Shown: one piece after another, positions 25,128 through 33,633 of the stretch
Layout of the letters: every line of letters starts with the position of its first letter
Position numbering within the stretch: the first letter of the stretch is position 1
NCBI RefSeq assembly: GCF_003574395.1
Contig: NZ_KZ984537.1
Location: forward strand, 5,665-69,664
Direction of reading: 5' to 3'
From: Tabrizicola thermarum
GTDB taxonomy: Bacteria; Pseudomonadota; Alphaproteobacteria; Rhodobacterales; Rhodobacteraceae
DNA: 64,000 bases
Translations under genes and position numbers: made by a program
Notes under the pieces: model-generated
The model's database searches: none
What the model was told of the DNA's origin: nothing
The model's input: the letters and a program-made list of their open reading frames with translations, nothing else

Positions 25128-26180
25128 ATGGCCGTTACACTCACCTCTCTTGCCGATCTGGCGGCGCATGGCTTCGATGACATCATCGACGTCCGCGCGC
25201 CCGCGGAATATGCCGAGGATCATCTGCCCGGCGCGATCTCTCTGCCCGTGCTGGACGACGAGGAGCGCGCGCGGGTGGGGACGATCTACAAGCAGGTCTC
25301 TCCCTTCACCGCGCGCAAGATCGGCGCGGCGCTGGTGGCGAAGAATGCCTCCGCGCATCTTCAGGGGCCTCTGGCCGACAAGCCGGGGGGCTGGCGCCCG
25401 CTGGTCTATTGCTGGCGCGGCGGGCAGCGGTCGGGGTCGTTTGCGACGATCCTGTCCCAGATCGGCTGGCGGGTCGAGACGCTGTTGGGCGGCTACAAGG
25501 CCTGGCGCGGGCTGGTGGTGCGCGAGGTCTATGACACGCCGGTCCGCGCGCCGGTGGTGGTGCTGGACGGGAACACAGGCTCGGCCAAGACGGAGGTGCT
25601 GAACCTGTTGCCCGGCTTCGGGGTGCAGGTGATCGACCTCGAGGGGCTGGCACGGCATCGGGGGTCGCTGTTCGGGGCGCTGGGGGAGCAGCCGTCGCAG
25701 AAGGCCTTCGAGTCGGCGCTGGCGCTGGCCCTGGCCGGTCTGGACCCGTCGCGGCCCGTGGTGGTGGAGGCGGAAAGTTCGAAGATCGGCAATTGTCGTC
25801 TGCCGCCGGAGATCTGGAAGGCGATGGTCGCGGCCCCGCGGGTGGCGATTGCGGCCCCGCGGCCTGTGCGGGCGGAGTATCTGGCGCGGGCCTATGCCGA
25901 TCTGACGGCGGACCCCGTGCGGCTGGCCGGGACGCTGGGTCTGCTGCGGCCCGTGCATCCGGGCGAGGTGATCGAGGGCTGGCTGGCGCTGGCGGCGACA
26001 GGGCAGCATGCGGCGCTGGCCGAGAGCCTGATGGAACGGCATTACGACCCCCGCTACGGCAAGCACCGGGCGCGGATGGCGGTGCCGGTGGCCGAGGTGG
26101 CAGCCGATGACCTGCGGCCCGAGGCCTTGCCGGGGCTGGCGGCCCGGGTGGCCGAGGCGGTGCGGGGCCTTACGCGCTGA
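25128..26180 (+). CDS. mnmH: tRNA 2-selenouridine synthase MnmH (SelU)
   Basis: Converts 2-thiouridine at tRNA wobble position 34 to 2-selenouridine via geranylation, using selenophosphate from SelD. 350 aa. An N-terminal rhodanese domain ('FDDIIDVRAPAEYAEDHLPG'; active-site loop 'YCWRGGQRSGS' with Cys) is followed by a P-loop ATPase-like domain ('LDGNTGSAKTEVLNLLPG') and 'VVEAESSKIGNCRLP'. The ATG at 25128 is preceded only by GTAAGAG. It converges on and overlaps selD by 11 bases, so the donor enzyme is adjacent. No selA or selB is seen here, so selenium use may be limited to tRNA. Confidence 0.9.
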   Translation: MAVTLTSLADLAAHGFDDIIDVRAPAEYAEDHLPGAISLPVLDDEERARVGTIYKQVSPFTARKIGAALVAKNASAHLQGPLADKPGGWRPLVYCWRGGQRSGSFATILSQIGWRVETLLGGYKAWRGLVVREVYDTPVRAPVVVLDGNTGSAKTEVLNLLPGFGVQVIDLEGLARHRGSLFGALGEQPSQKAFESALALALAGLDPSRPVVVEAESSKIGNCRLPPEIWKAMVAAPRVAIAAPRPVRAEYLARAYADLTADPVRLAGTLGLLRPVHPGEVIEGWLALAATGQHAALAESLMERHYDPRYGKHRARMAVPVAEVAADDLRPEALPGLAARVAEAVRGLTR

Positions 26181-28350
26181 CGGTCAGGTGCGGCGGCCCC
26201 GCAGTGACGGTGCCGATGAGCGCGGCGTCATGGCCAGCGGCCTTGAGGGCGACCAGAAGCGTTTCGGCCTGATCGGACGGCACGGCGGCAAGCAGGCCCC
26301 CGGCGGTCTGCGGATCGCTCAGGAGGTCCACGCGCGGGTCCTGCGGGGCGGTCATCCGCCAGGAGACGGCGGCAAGGTTCGCCGGTTGCAAGGAGGATCC
26401 ATGGCCCTGACGCGCAAGCTCCAGCACGCCGGGCATGAGGGGGATGTCTGTCAGCCGGAGGGTGGCGGCGGTCTGCGAGGCGTCGAGCAGTTCCAGAAGG
26501 TGCCCGGCAAGGCCGAAGCCGGTGACATCGGTCATGGCCGTGGCGTGGGGCGTCAGGATCGCGGCGGCCGACCCTTGCGCGCGGGTCATCTGCCCGATGC
26601 AGGCGGCCCAGACTTCTCCCATCAGCCGGCCGGGCGGCCGGGCGAGGGCCATCTCGGCGGCGAGGATGGTGCCGGAGCCGAGGGGCTTCGTCAGGATCAG
26701 CGCGTCGCCGGGGTTCGCGCCGCCCTTGCCGATGGTGCGGGTCGCGGTGCCGGTGACGGTGAAGCCGATGGTCAGCTCGGCTCCTTCGGTGGAATGGCCG
26801 CCCACGATGTCGGCCCCGGCTTCGCGGAAAGTGGCGGCGGCTTCGTCCATGATCTCGGCAAGCGTCCGGGTCTGGAGATCGGGGCCTAGCGGCGGGAGGG
26901 TGATCTGGGCGAGGGCGACCTGAGGGTCGGCCCCCATCGCCCAGACGTCTCCCATCGCGTGCAGGGCGGCGATGCGGGCCATGAGGCGCGGATCGTGGCT
27001 GAAGGCGCGGAGGTGGTCGGTGGTGAGCACCTGCGCTCCGGTCGGAGTGGCCAGGACAGCAGCGTCGTCGCCGGGGCCGGAGCGGACCTCGGGGCGCGCG
27101 GGGGCGGGAAGGGTGGCGAGGGCCTGCGCCAGGACGCCGGGGCCGAGTTTCGCGCCGCAGCCGCCACAGAGCGGGCGCCGGGCGAGGAGGGCGGCGAGGC
27201 CCTCGGTGGCCTCGGCCGGGGTCGCGGGTGCGGGCATCGCGGGGTAGGGGCCGAAGCGGTCCATGAACCGGCGGTCGATCCGGTCCTTCAGGCGCCAGAA
27301 GCGCGGGCCGCTGGCCGTCAGGCCCCATTTTTCCGCGATGGCCGACTGCTGCCCGAGAGACACGAGCTTCAGGTAGTCGGTCTGCGGGCGGAAGGGTTTC
27401 AGCGGTCTGCCGGTCAGCGCGGCGCGGAGGTTGTGGAACAGCACCGGCGCGGCGCGGACGGCGAAGACCCCGGCCTTGGGGCGGGGGTTTGCGGCAAGGG
27501 TGGCGCAGTCGCCGACGGCAAAGATCAGCGGATCGGAGCTGCGCAGGGTGGCGTCGGTGACCAGGAAGCCGTTCCGGTGGTCGAGACCGGTCCGGGCAAG
27601 CCAGGGGTGCGGGCGGGCTCCGGTCGCGGTCAGGGTGAAGTCGGAGGGGAGCGTCTCGCCGGTGGCAAGGGTGACGGCGGAGCGGGTGATCGCGGTGACC
27701 TCGGTGGCGAGGCGGAGGGTGATGCCGGCCTGCGCGAGGCGGCGGCGCAGGGTATTGCGCGCGGTGGGGGAGAACGTGGGCAGGAAGTCCGCAGCGCGGT
27801 CGATCAGGGTGACCCGGGCGCCTTGTCCAAGACGGTGGGCAGAGGCGAGGGCAAGTTCCACCCCGCCGAGGCCCGCGCCGAGAACAGTGATGCGCGGGGC
27901 GTCGGGGTGCCGGGCAACGAAGGCCTCCCAGGCCTGGGCATAGCGGCCAAGGGGCTTGGCGGCGACGGCGTGCTCGGCGGCCCCCGGCAGCGACGGCAGG
28001 TCGGAGGTGATGCCGATGTCGATGGCTGCAAGGTCGTAAGGCAGGGGCGGGCGGCTGGCGAGGTGGATCAGCCGGGCGTCGCGGTCGATGCCCGTCGCGC
28101 GGTCGAGGATCAGGCGGGCACCAGCGAACCGGGCGAGGCGGACGAGGTCGATCATCAGCTCCTCCCGCCGGTAGTGCCCGGCGATGAGGCCGGGGAGCAT
28201 TCCCGTATAGGGCGCGGCGGGGTCGGGGTTGATGAGCGTGAGGCGGGTGCCGGGGAGCGGGTTCATCGCCCACATCCGCAGGACCAGCGCATGGGTGTGC
28301 CCTCCGCCGATGAGGACGAGGTCTTTGATCTGGGGGAAGGCTGGGGTCAT
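26170..28350 (-). CDS. selD: SelD selenophosphate synthase fused to an N-terminal FAD/NAD(P) oxidoreductase
   Basis: 726 aa in two parts. Residues about 1-380 are an NDH-2-like pyridine-nucleotide-disulfide oxidoreductase: 'LVLIGGGHTHALVLRMWAM' (FAD site), 'ITVLGAGLGGVELALASA' (NAD site), 'IFAVGDCATLA'. The rest is SelD: 'LCGGCGAKLGPGVL', where Cys takes the place of E. coli Cys17/Sec and Lys that of Lys20, with Ala at the Cys19 position; then 'GPGDDAAVL', 'AMGDVWAMGADP', 'VGGHSTEGAEL', 'TKPLGSGTI', 'MTDVTGFGLAGHLLELL'. ATG 28350 fits the start of the FAD domain. This fusion is known in cyanobacteria and alphaproteobacteria. The reductase may supply reduced selenium to the synthase (inference). 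Overlaps mnmH end to end. Confidence 0.9.
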   Translation of the reverse strand: MTPAFPQIKDLVLIGGGHTHALVLRMWAMNPLPGTRLTLINPDPAAPYTGMLPGLIAGHYRREELMIDLVRLARFAGARLILDRATGIDRDARLIHLASRPPLPYDLAAIDIGITSDLPSLPGAAEHAVAAKPLGRYAQAWEAFVARHPDAPRITVLGAGLGGVELALASAHRLGQGARVTLIDRAADFLPTFSPTARNTLRRRLAQAGITLRLATEVTAITRSAVTLATGETLPSDFTLTATGARPHPWLARTGLDHRNGFLVTDATLRSSDPLIFAVGDCATLAANPRPKAGVFAVRAAPVLFHNLRAALTGRPLKPFRPQTDYLKLVSLGQQSAIAEKWGLTASGPRFWRLKDRIDRRFMDRFGPYPAMPAPATPAEATEGLAALLARRPLCGGCGAKLGPGVLAQALATLPAPARPEVRSGPGDDAAVLATPTGAQVLTTDHLRAFSHDPRLMARIAALHAMGDVWAMGADPQVALAQITLPPLGPDLQTRTLAEIMDEAAATFREAGADIVGGHSTEGAELTIGFTVTGTATRTIGKGGANPGDALILTKPLGSGTILAAEMALARPPGRLMGEVWAACIGQMTRAQGSAAAILTPHATAMTDVTGFGLAGHLLELLDASQTAATLRLTDIPLMPGVLELARQGHGSSLQPANLAAVSWRMTAPQDPRVDLLSDPQTAGGLLAAVPSDQAETLLVALKAAGHDAALIGTVTAGPPHLTVSA

Positions 28351-28538
28351 CGGGCTCTCGCGGTCGTGCTGGGCGAGGCATAGCGGAAGGCGCGCGTCCG
28401 GGCCAGCGCCCATCAAGCGGCGCCGCAGTCGCGGCAAGTCTCTTGGGTCGCCTGCGCTGCCGTCGCCGCTGGTCTCCGCGGTGCTGGGGGAGCGGTTCGG
28501 CGGCTTTCCCGACCCCTGTGCGGGTGGAGGTCGTGGGA

Positions 28539-28573
28539 GCCTCCGGCGGGAGTATTTGTTGAAAAGAGCAAGC
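28539..28573 (+). repeat. Dispersed intergenic repeat, copy 1
   Basis: GCCTCCGGCGGGAGTATTTG then TTGAAAAGAGCAAGC. Matches the reverse complement of 28743-28774 almost base for base and resembles 31866-31900. This GC-block/GTATTTG/GAAAAAG pattern is familiar from intergenic regions of Rhodobacteraceae (recalled). Confidence 0.75.
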
Positions 28574-28742
28574 TGCGTTTCCTTTTTCTTTACCTTTTTC
28601 CGATCTTCTTTCGGGGCGGTACAGGGAGGAGTCCCGATGACCGCAAAAGGGCAAGTCGCCCCGGCGGCGTGGGAAGCTCTCCCTTCGCACTGTAGTGGTG
28701 CCGACCGCCGGGGTGCATTGCTTGCCCCGCATCGCCCTGGAT

Positions 28743-28774
28743 TTGCTCTTTTTCCAAATACTCCCGCCGGAGGC
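28743..28774 (-). repeat. Dispersed intergenic repeat, copy 2 (inverted)
   Basis: Reverse complement reads GCCTCCGGCGGGAGTATTTG then GAAAAAGAGCAA. With copy 1 it could form a long stem around a 169-base loop. Lies 95 bases beyond the truncated end of dnaE2. Confidence 0.75.
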
Positions 28775-28868
28775 GCCGACATCGGCCACCTGGCGCTGGC
28801 GCGTCAGGAGGGATCCGCGGATGCGCCGCCGAGCGGGCCCTCGACGGGCCCCGAGGTGGCCCCCCTTT

Positions 28869-31709
28869 TCAGGCAGCCTCCAGCCAGGGCCGGAGAAGCG
28901 CCATGGGATGCGCGCGGAGTGTCAGGCGCATGGCGACGTAGTCCTCGACCACGGCTTCGCCCATGGTCATTTCACGGAACTGCACGGCGGGTTCGGTGAT
29001 CCCCTCGCCGTCCATGTCGGCGGCGAAGAGGGGGAGGGGCGACCCTTCGGCGAGCGCCTCGGCGGCCCAGAGCGCGTCGCGGCGGGCAAGGCCCAGGGCG
29101 GCGAAGGCGTCGGCTTCGGCGAGGCGCGTCAGGGTGGCGCGGCTGACCCCGGCGCGGCGCCAGACGTCCTGCACGGTCTGATAGCCGTTGCCGCGCGCGC
29201 CGGTGATCCAGCGGGCGTCCTCTTCCGCGATGCCCTTGATCTGCCGGAACCCAAGGCGCAGCGCCAGTTCGGGCGGCTGGCCGGGCCGGTCGAGCCATTC
29301 CATCCGGTTGTCCCAGTGGCTGGCGTTGATGCAGGGCGGCAGGACGGTCACGCCGTGTTCGCGCGCATCGCGGACGATCTGGGCGGGGGCGTAGAAGCCC
29401 ATCGGTTGCGAGTTGAGGAGGGCGCAGGCGAAGATGCCGGGGTGGTGGCGCTTGATCCAGGCGCTGGCATAGACGAGGAGCGCGAAGCTCGCCGCATGGC
29501 TTTCGGGGAAGCCGTAGCTGCCGAAGCCTTCGATCTGGGCAAAGCAGCGTTTCGCGAAATCCTCGTCATAGCCGCGGGCCAGCATCCCGCCGATGAAACG
29601 GTCGTGGAATTCGCTGACCGATCCGTGTTTCTTGAACGTGGCAAGCGAGCGGCGCAGGCGGTCGGCTTCCTCGGGCGTGAAGCCCGCGCCGACGATGGCG
29701 ATCTGCATGGCTTGTTCCTGAAAGAGCGGCACGCCGAGGGTTTTCCCCAGCACGCGGCCCAGTTCGTCCGAGGGGAAGCTGACCTGTTCCTGCCCGTTCC
29801 GGCGGCGCAGGAAGGGGTGGACCATGTCGCCCTGGATGGGCCCCGGGCGGATGATCGCGACCTGGATCACGAGGTCGTAGAAGCATTTCGGGCGCATCCG
29901 GGGCAGGAAGTTCATCTGGGCGCGGGATTCCACCTGAAAGACGCCAAGCGAGTCGGCCCGGCAGAGCATCCGGTAGGTCTCCGGGTCTTCCGGGGGCAGG
30001 GTTGCCAGGGTGAAGTGCTGGTGATGGTGTTGCTGGAGGAGGTCGAAGGCCTTGCGGATGCAGGACAGCATCCCGAGCGCCAGGATGTCGACCTTCAGGA
30101 TCTTCAGCGTGTCGATGTCGTCCTTGTCCCAGGGGATGACGGTGCGGTCCTCCATCGTGGCGTTTTCCACCGGACACAGTTCGTCGAGGCGGCCTTCGGT
30201 GATGATGAAGCCGCCGACGTGCTGGCTCAGGTGCCGGGGGAAGCCCTGGATTTCGTCGATGAGCTGCATGGCCTGGCGGAGGCGGCGGTCGGCGGGGTCG
30301 AGGCCGATTTCCCTGAGCCGCGTCTCGGTCACGGCACCGGGGCCGCCCCAGCCCCAGATCTGGCTGGACATGGCGGCGAGGGTGTCCTCGCTGAGGCCCA
30401 TGGCGCGGCCGACCTCGCGCACGGCGCGTTTGCCGCGGTAGTGGATGACCGTGGCGCAAAGGCCCGCGCGGTGGCGGCCGTATTTTTCGTAGATGTGCTG
30501 GATCACCTCTTCCCGGCGTTCGTGTTCGAAATCGACGTCGATGTCGGGAGGTTCGTTCCGCGCCTCGGAGATGAAGCGTTCGAAGACCATGGTGCCGATC
30601 TCGGGGGAGACGGAGGTGACGCCAAGCGCGTAGCAGACGACGGAATTGGCGGCCGAGCCGCGGCCCTGGCAGAGGATGCCGCGTTTGCGGGCGAAGTCCA
30701 CGATGTCGTGGACGGTGAGGAAGTAGGGCTCGTACCGCAGCTTGGCGATGAGGGCGAGTTCGTGGGCCATCTGGGCACGGACCCTGTCGGGCGGGCCTTC
30801 GGGGTAGCGCCAGTTCAGGCCCGCCTCGGCCAGGCGGGCGAGGCGCTGGGCGGCGGTTTCGCCGCCGGTGACCTCGGAGGGGTATTGGTATTGCAGTTCG
30901 TCCAGCGAGAAGGCGGCGCGGGCGGCAACTTCCCCGGCGCGGTGGACCGCCGCCTCGTGCCCGGCGAAGAGGCGGAGCATTTCCGGTTCGGACCGCAGGC
31001 GGCCTTCGTTGTTCGGGAGCGCGCGGCGGCCGAGCTTGTCGACGGGGACGCCGAGGCGGATCGCGGTCAGGACATCGGCGAGGCGGCGGCGTCTGCCGTG
31101 GTGCAGGAAGGGCAGGCCGGTGGCCACGGTGGGGATGTTCAGCGTTTCGGCGAGGCGGGCGAGGTGCTGGAAGCGGGTCGCGTCCTGGCCGTCGTAGCGC
31201 GGGGCCATGGCGAGGGAGACCTGGCCGGGGAAGCGTTGGGCGAGGCTTCGGGCCTGGGCCTGCCAGAGTTTCGGGTCGGCGGTGGTGCCGGTTTCGGCCA
31301 GCGTCAGGCGCTGGTCGGGGGGGAGGAGGAGCATCTCCATCCCCTCGCCCCAGTCGAGGAGGTCTGTGAGGTGAAGCGTGCAGTCGCCCTTGGCGGCGCG
31401 GAGGCGGCCCTGGCTGAGGAGGCGGCAGAGGCGGCCCCAGGCGGCGCGGTCGCGGGGAAGGGTCGTGACCTGGACGCCATCGGTCAGGACGATGCGGGCG
31501 GCGGGGATCAGGCGGATCTTCGGGCCGCCGTCGCGGGCGAGTTCGCGTGCCCTGGTGTGGGCGCGGACGATGCCGGCGACGGAGTTCACGTCGGCGATGG
31601 CGAGGGCGGGCATGTCCATCTCGGCGGCGCGCAGGATCATCTCCTCGGGGTGGGAGGCCCCGGTGAGGAAGGTGAAGTTCGACAGCGCGGAGAGTTCGAC
31701 GAAGGGCAC
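28869..31709 (-). CDS. dnaE2: Error-prone DNA polymerase DnaE2, C-terminally truncated
   Basis: SOS mutagenesis polymerase of the C family, 946 aa. PHP domain at the N-terminus ('VPFVELSALSNFTFLTGAS'), polymerase core with 'ILCQGRGSAANSVVCYALG', catalytic 'PPDIDVDFEHERR', 'HVGGFIITEG', 'IRPGPIQGDMVHPFL', 'GSYGFPESHAASFALLVYA'. Family members run about 1050-1150 aa. This one stops at 'LRAHPMALLRPWLEAA', so the last 100 or so residues with the OB fold are missing. I use GTG 31709, because the alternative TTG at 31733 lies inside the LexA box. The usual partners imuA/imuB are not adjacent. It may still polymerise, but recruitment or processivity could be impaired (inference). Confidence 0.88.
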   Translation of the reverse strand: MPFVELSALSNFTFLTGASHPEEMILRAAEMDMPALAIADVNSVAGIVRAHTRARELARDGGPKIRLIPAARIVLTDGVQVTTLPRDRAAWGRLCRLLSQGRLRAAKGDCTLHLTDLLDWGEGMEMLLLPPDQRLTLAETGTTADPKLWQAQARSLAQRFPGQVSLAMAPRYDGQDATRFQHLARLAETLNIPTVATGLPFLHHGRRRRLADVLTAIRLGVPVDKLGRRALPNNEGRLRSEPEMLRLFAGHEAAVHRAGEVAARAAFSLDELQYQYPSEVTGGETAAQRLARLAEAGLNWRYPEGPPDRVRAQMAHELALIAKLRYEPYFLTVHDIVDFARKRGILCQGRGSAANSVVCYALGVTSVSPEIGTMVFERFISEARNEPPDIDVDFEHERREEVIQHIYEKYGRHRAGLCATVIHYRGKRAVREVGRAMGLSEDTLAAMSSQIWGWGGPGAVTETRLREIGLDPADRRLRQAMQLIDEIQGFPRHLSQHVGGFIITEGRLDELCPVENATMEDRTVIPWDKDDIDTLKILKVDILALGMLSCIRKAFDLLQQHHHQHFTLATLPPEDPETYRMLCRADSLGVFQVESRAQMNFLPRMRPKCFYDLVIQVAIIRPGPIQGDMVHPFLRRRNGQEQVSFPSDELGRVLGKTLGVPLFQEQAMQIAIVGAGFTPEEADRLRRSLATFKKHGSVSEFHDRFIGGMLARGYDEDFAKRCFAQIEGFGSYGFPESHAASFALLVYASAWIKRHHPGIFACALLNSQPMGFYAPAQIVRDAREHGVTVLPPCINASHWDNRMEWLDRPGQPPELALRLGFRQIKGIAEEDARWITGARGNGYQTVQDVWRRAGVSRATLTRLAEADAFAALGLARRDALWAAEALAEGSPLPLFAADMDGEGITEPAVQFREMTMGEAVVEDYVAMRLTLRAHPMALLRPWLEAA

Positions 31710-31727
31710 GGGCGACTCGCATGGCGT

Positions 31728-31742
31728 GAACAAATGGGGAAC
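31728..31742 (-). promoter_or_regulatory. LexA (SOS) box of dnaE2
   Basis: GAAC-AAATGGG-GAAC, a perfect direct repeat GAAC-N7-GAAC (GTTC-N7-GTTC on the coding strand), the LexA site of Alphaproteobacteria. Lies 19 bases before the GTG start chosen for dnaE2. Confidence 0.85.
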
Positions 31743-31865
31743 ATTTTGCCATGGGCGCGCCCGGCTGGCCAGCGGCTTCGCGGGGTGGGGCGGTTTGGAA
31801 ATTGAGCGCCTTGCGGCGCAAGCCTTTGTCTCGCCTCTGGCGCAGGCGCCAACCGGCTCGGACGT

Positions 31866-31900
31866 GCCTCCGGCGGGGATATTTGCGGACAGATGAAAGC
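31866..31900 (+). repeat. Dispersed intergenic repeat, copy 3
   Basis: GCCTCCGGCGGGGATATTTG then CGGACAGATGAAAGC, 10 bases before the stop of the minus-strand adenosine kinase gene. Same core as the two copies beyond the other end of dnaE2. Confidence 0.68.
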
Positions 31901-31909
31901 GTGACGGGG

Positions 31910-32893
31910 TTAGATCAGGCCTTCCTTGCGGAAGAGGGCCTTGAGGTCGGTCTCGGGGCGGGCGCCGAAGTGGGAGATCACCTCGGCGGCGGCGACGCAG
32001 CCCATGCGGCCTGCCGTGGCGAGCGACTGGCCGGTGGCGAGGCCGTAGAGGAAACCGGCGGCGAACTGGTCGCCTGCGCCGGTGGCATCCACGGGGACGA
32101 CGCGGTGGACGGGGACCACGGCCTGTTCCTCGCCGCGCACGACGATCACGTCATGGCCGGAGCGGGTGCAGACCACGAGGCCCGCGTCGGCGGCGGCCTG
32201 TTCGAGGGCGGCGGAGAGGTCGGTCTGGTAGAGCGAGCACCATTCGTGTTCGTTGCCGATGACGTAGTCGAGCGACTTGACCAGGCGGCGGAAGTCGCCC
32301 CTGTGGCGATCGACGCAGAAGGGGTCGGAGAGCGCGATGCCGGCCTTGCCTCCGGCCTTGTGGCAAAGCTCCACCGCGCGTTCGAAGGCCTGTTTGCCCT
32401 TGGGCTTGTCGTAGAGGTAGCCTTCGAGGAACAGGATCTCGGCGTTGCCTGCCACGCTGTCGGACACGTCGTCGGGGCCGAGTTCGGAGGAGATGCCGAG
32501 GTAGGTGTTCATCGACCGCTCGCCATCGGGGGAGACGAAGATCATCGAGCGCGAGGTCGGGAGTTCGCCGCCGGGGACGGGGGGGTTGACGAAATCGGTG
32601 CCTTCCTCGGTCATGCTGCGGGCATAGAAGCGGCCGAGCGCGTCATCGTGGACGCGGCCGATGAAGGCGGTGGTGAGGCCGAGGTTGCCAAGGCCCGCCA
32701 GCGTGTTCGCCACCGACCCGCCGGGGGCCTGCTGGCGGTTCTGCATTGCGCCGTAGAGGAGTTCCCCGCGTTCGCGTTCGACGAGTTGCATGATGCCCTT
32801 CTGGATGCCCATCAGGTCCAGGAACGAGTCATCGGCGGTGGAGAAGACATCGACGATGGCATTGCCGATGCCGACGACCTGATAGGACTTCAT
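31910..32893 (-). CDS. Adenosine kinase (PfkB family)
   Basis: 327-aa kinase of the AdoK-like PfkB group: 'YQVVGIGNAIVDVFSTADD' at the N-terminus, 'APGGSVANTLAGLGNLG' (in place of G-G-K-G-x-N), 'YLYDKPKGKQAFERAVELC', and catalytic 'VDATGAGDQFAAGFLYG'. It phosphorylates adenosine or a related nucleoside for salvage. The start overlaps the nth stop (ATGA), so the two form an operon. 'Adenosine kinase' is the usual annotation for this alphaproteobacterial group. Confidence 0.83.
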   Translation of the reverse strand: MKSYQVVGIGNAIVDVFSTADDSFLDLMGIQKGIMQLVERERGELLYGAMQNRQQAPGGSVANTLAGLGNLGLTTAFIGRVHDDALGRFYARSMTEEGTDFVNPPVPGGELPTSRSMIFVSPDGERSMNTYLGISSELGPDDVSDSVAGNAEILFLEGYLYDKPKGKQAFERAVELCHKAGGKAGIALSDPFCVDRHRGDFRRLVKSLDYVIGNEHEWCSLYQTDLSAALEQAAADAGLVVCTRSGHDVIVVRGEEQAVVPVHRVVPVDATGAGDQFAAGFLYGLATGQSLATAGRMGCVAAAEVISHFGARPETDLKALFRKEGLI

Positions 32894-33534
32894 GCGGTTT
32901 TTTCCTCGTAAAGGCACCAGTCCCGGATCGGGCAGATGCCGCATCCGGGTTTGCGCGCGGTGCAGATATACCGGCCGTGCAGGATAAGCCAGTGGTGGGC
33001 ATGGGCCTGGTATTCCACCGGCACGTTGTCCTCGATCGCGCGCTCGACGGACAGTTCGTCACGGCCGGGGCAGATGCCGGTGCGGTTGCCGACCCGGAAG
33101 ATATGGGTATCGACGGCCTGGGCGGGGTGGTGAAACCACATGTTCAGGACGACATTGGCGGTCTTGCGCCCCACCCCCGGCAGGGTCATCAGCGCCGCGC
33201 GGGAGGAGGGGACCTCGCCGCCGAAGGTCTCGATCAGGAGGCGGGAGAGCTTGATGACGTTCCTGGCCTTGTTGCGGTAAAGGCCGATGGTCCTGATGTG
33301 TTCGATGAGGCCGTCCTCGCCCAGGGCAAGCATCTTTTCCGGCGTGTCGGCGATCTGGAACAGCCTGCGCGTGGCCTTGTTCACGCCGACATCGGTCGCC
33401 TGGGCCGAAAGCGCCACGGCGACGAGGAGAGTGAAGGCGTTCACATGCTCAAGTTCGCCCTTCGGTTCGGGCTCGATCTCGGCGAAGCGGGCGAAGATCG
33501 CCTTCAGCGTGGCGTAGGGAAGCTGCGGGGTCAT
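32890..33534 (-). CDS. nth: Endonuclease III
   Basis: Bifunctional DNA glycosylase/AP lyase of base excision repair, 214 aa. Helix-hairpin-helix 'LPGVGRKTANVVL' with the catalytic Lys, 'VDTHIFRVGNRTG' with the catalytic Asp, and the C-terminal [4Fe-4S] cysteines in 'CTARKPGCGICPIRDWC'. I start at ATG 33534; an in-frame extension to 33564 has no homology. Divergent from the Ada-like methyltransferase, so two repair genes may share a 99-base promoter region. Confidence 0.92.
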   Translation of the reverse strand: MTPQLPYATLKAIFARFAEIEPEPKGELEHVNAFTLLVAVALSAQATDVGVNKATRRLFQIADTPEKMLALGEDGLIEHIRTIGLYRNKARNVIKLSRLLIETFGGEVPSSRAALMTLPGVGRKTANVVLNMWFHHPAQAVDTHIFRVGNRTGICPGRDELSVERAIEDNVPVEYQAHAHHWLILHGRYICTARKPGCGICPIRDWCLYEEKTA

Positions 33535-33633
33535 GGGCCCTATGCAGCACGAAAGGCGGGCCACGACAAGCCGCAGGAAACGGGTCGCGGGGCCGGCGGG
33601 GTGCGACTAGATTGCCAGGCCAAGGAGAACGCC

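Larger units (their letters stand above)
28351..28868. other. Non-coding gap between selD and dnaE2, with two inverted repeat copies
   Basis: 518 bases with no gene I can support. It holds two copies of one intergenic repeat in inverse orientation (28539-28573 and 28743-28774) and a run of T-rich sequence near 28575-28610. The lost 3' end of dnaE2 is not found here in any frame. Confidence 0.7.

Noticed and set aside
28695-31805. A 1036-codon open frame antisense to dnaE2
   Set aside because: It is the GC-rich shadow of dnaE2: Gly/Glu/Asp-rich composition, no motif, no ribosome-binding site, and the sense strand encodes an unmistakable polymerase.
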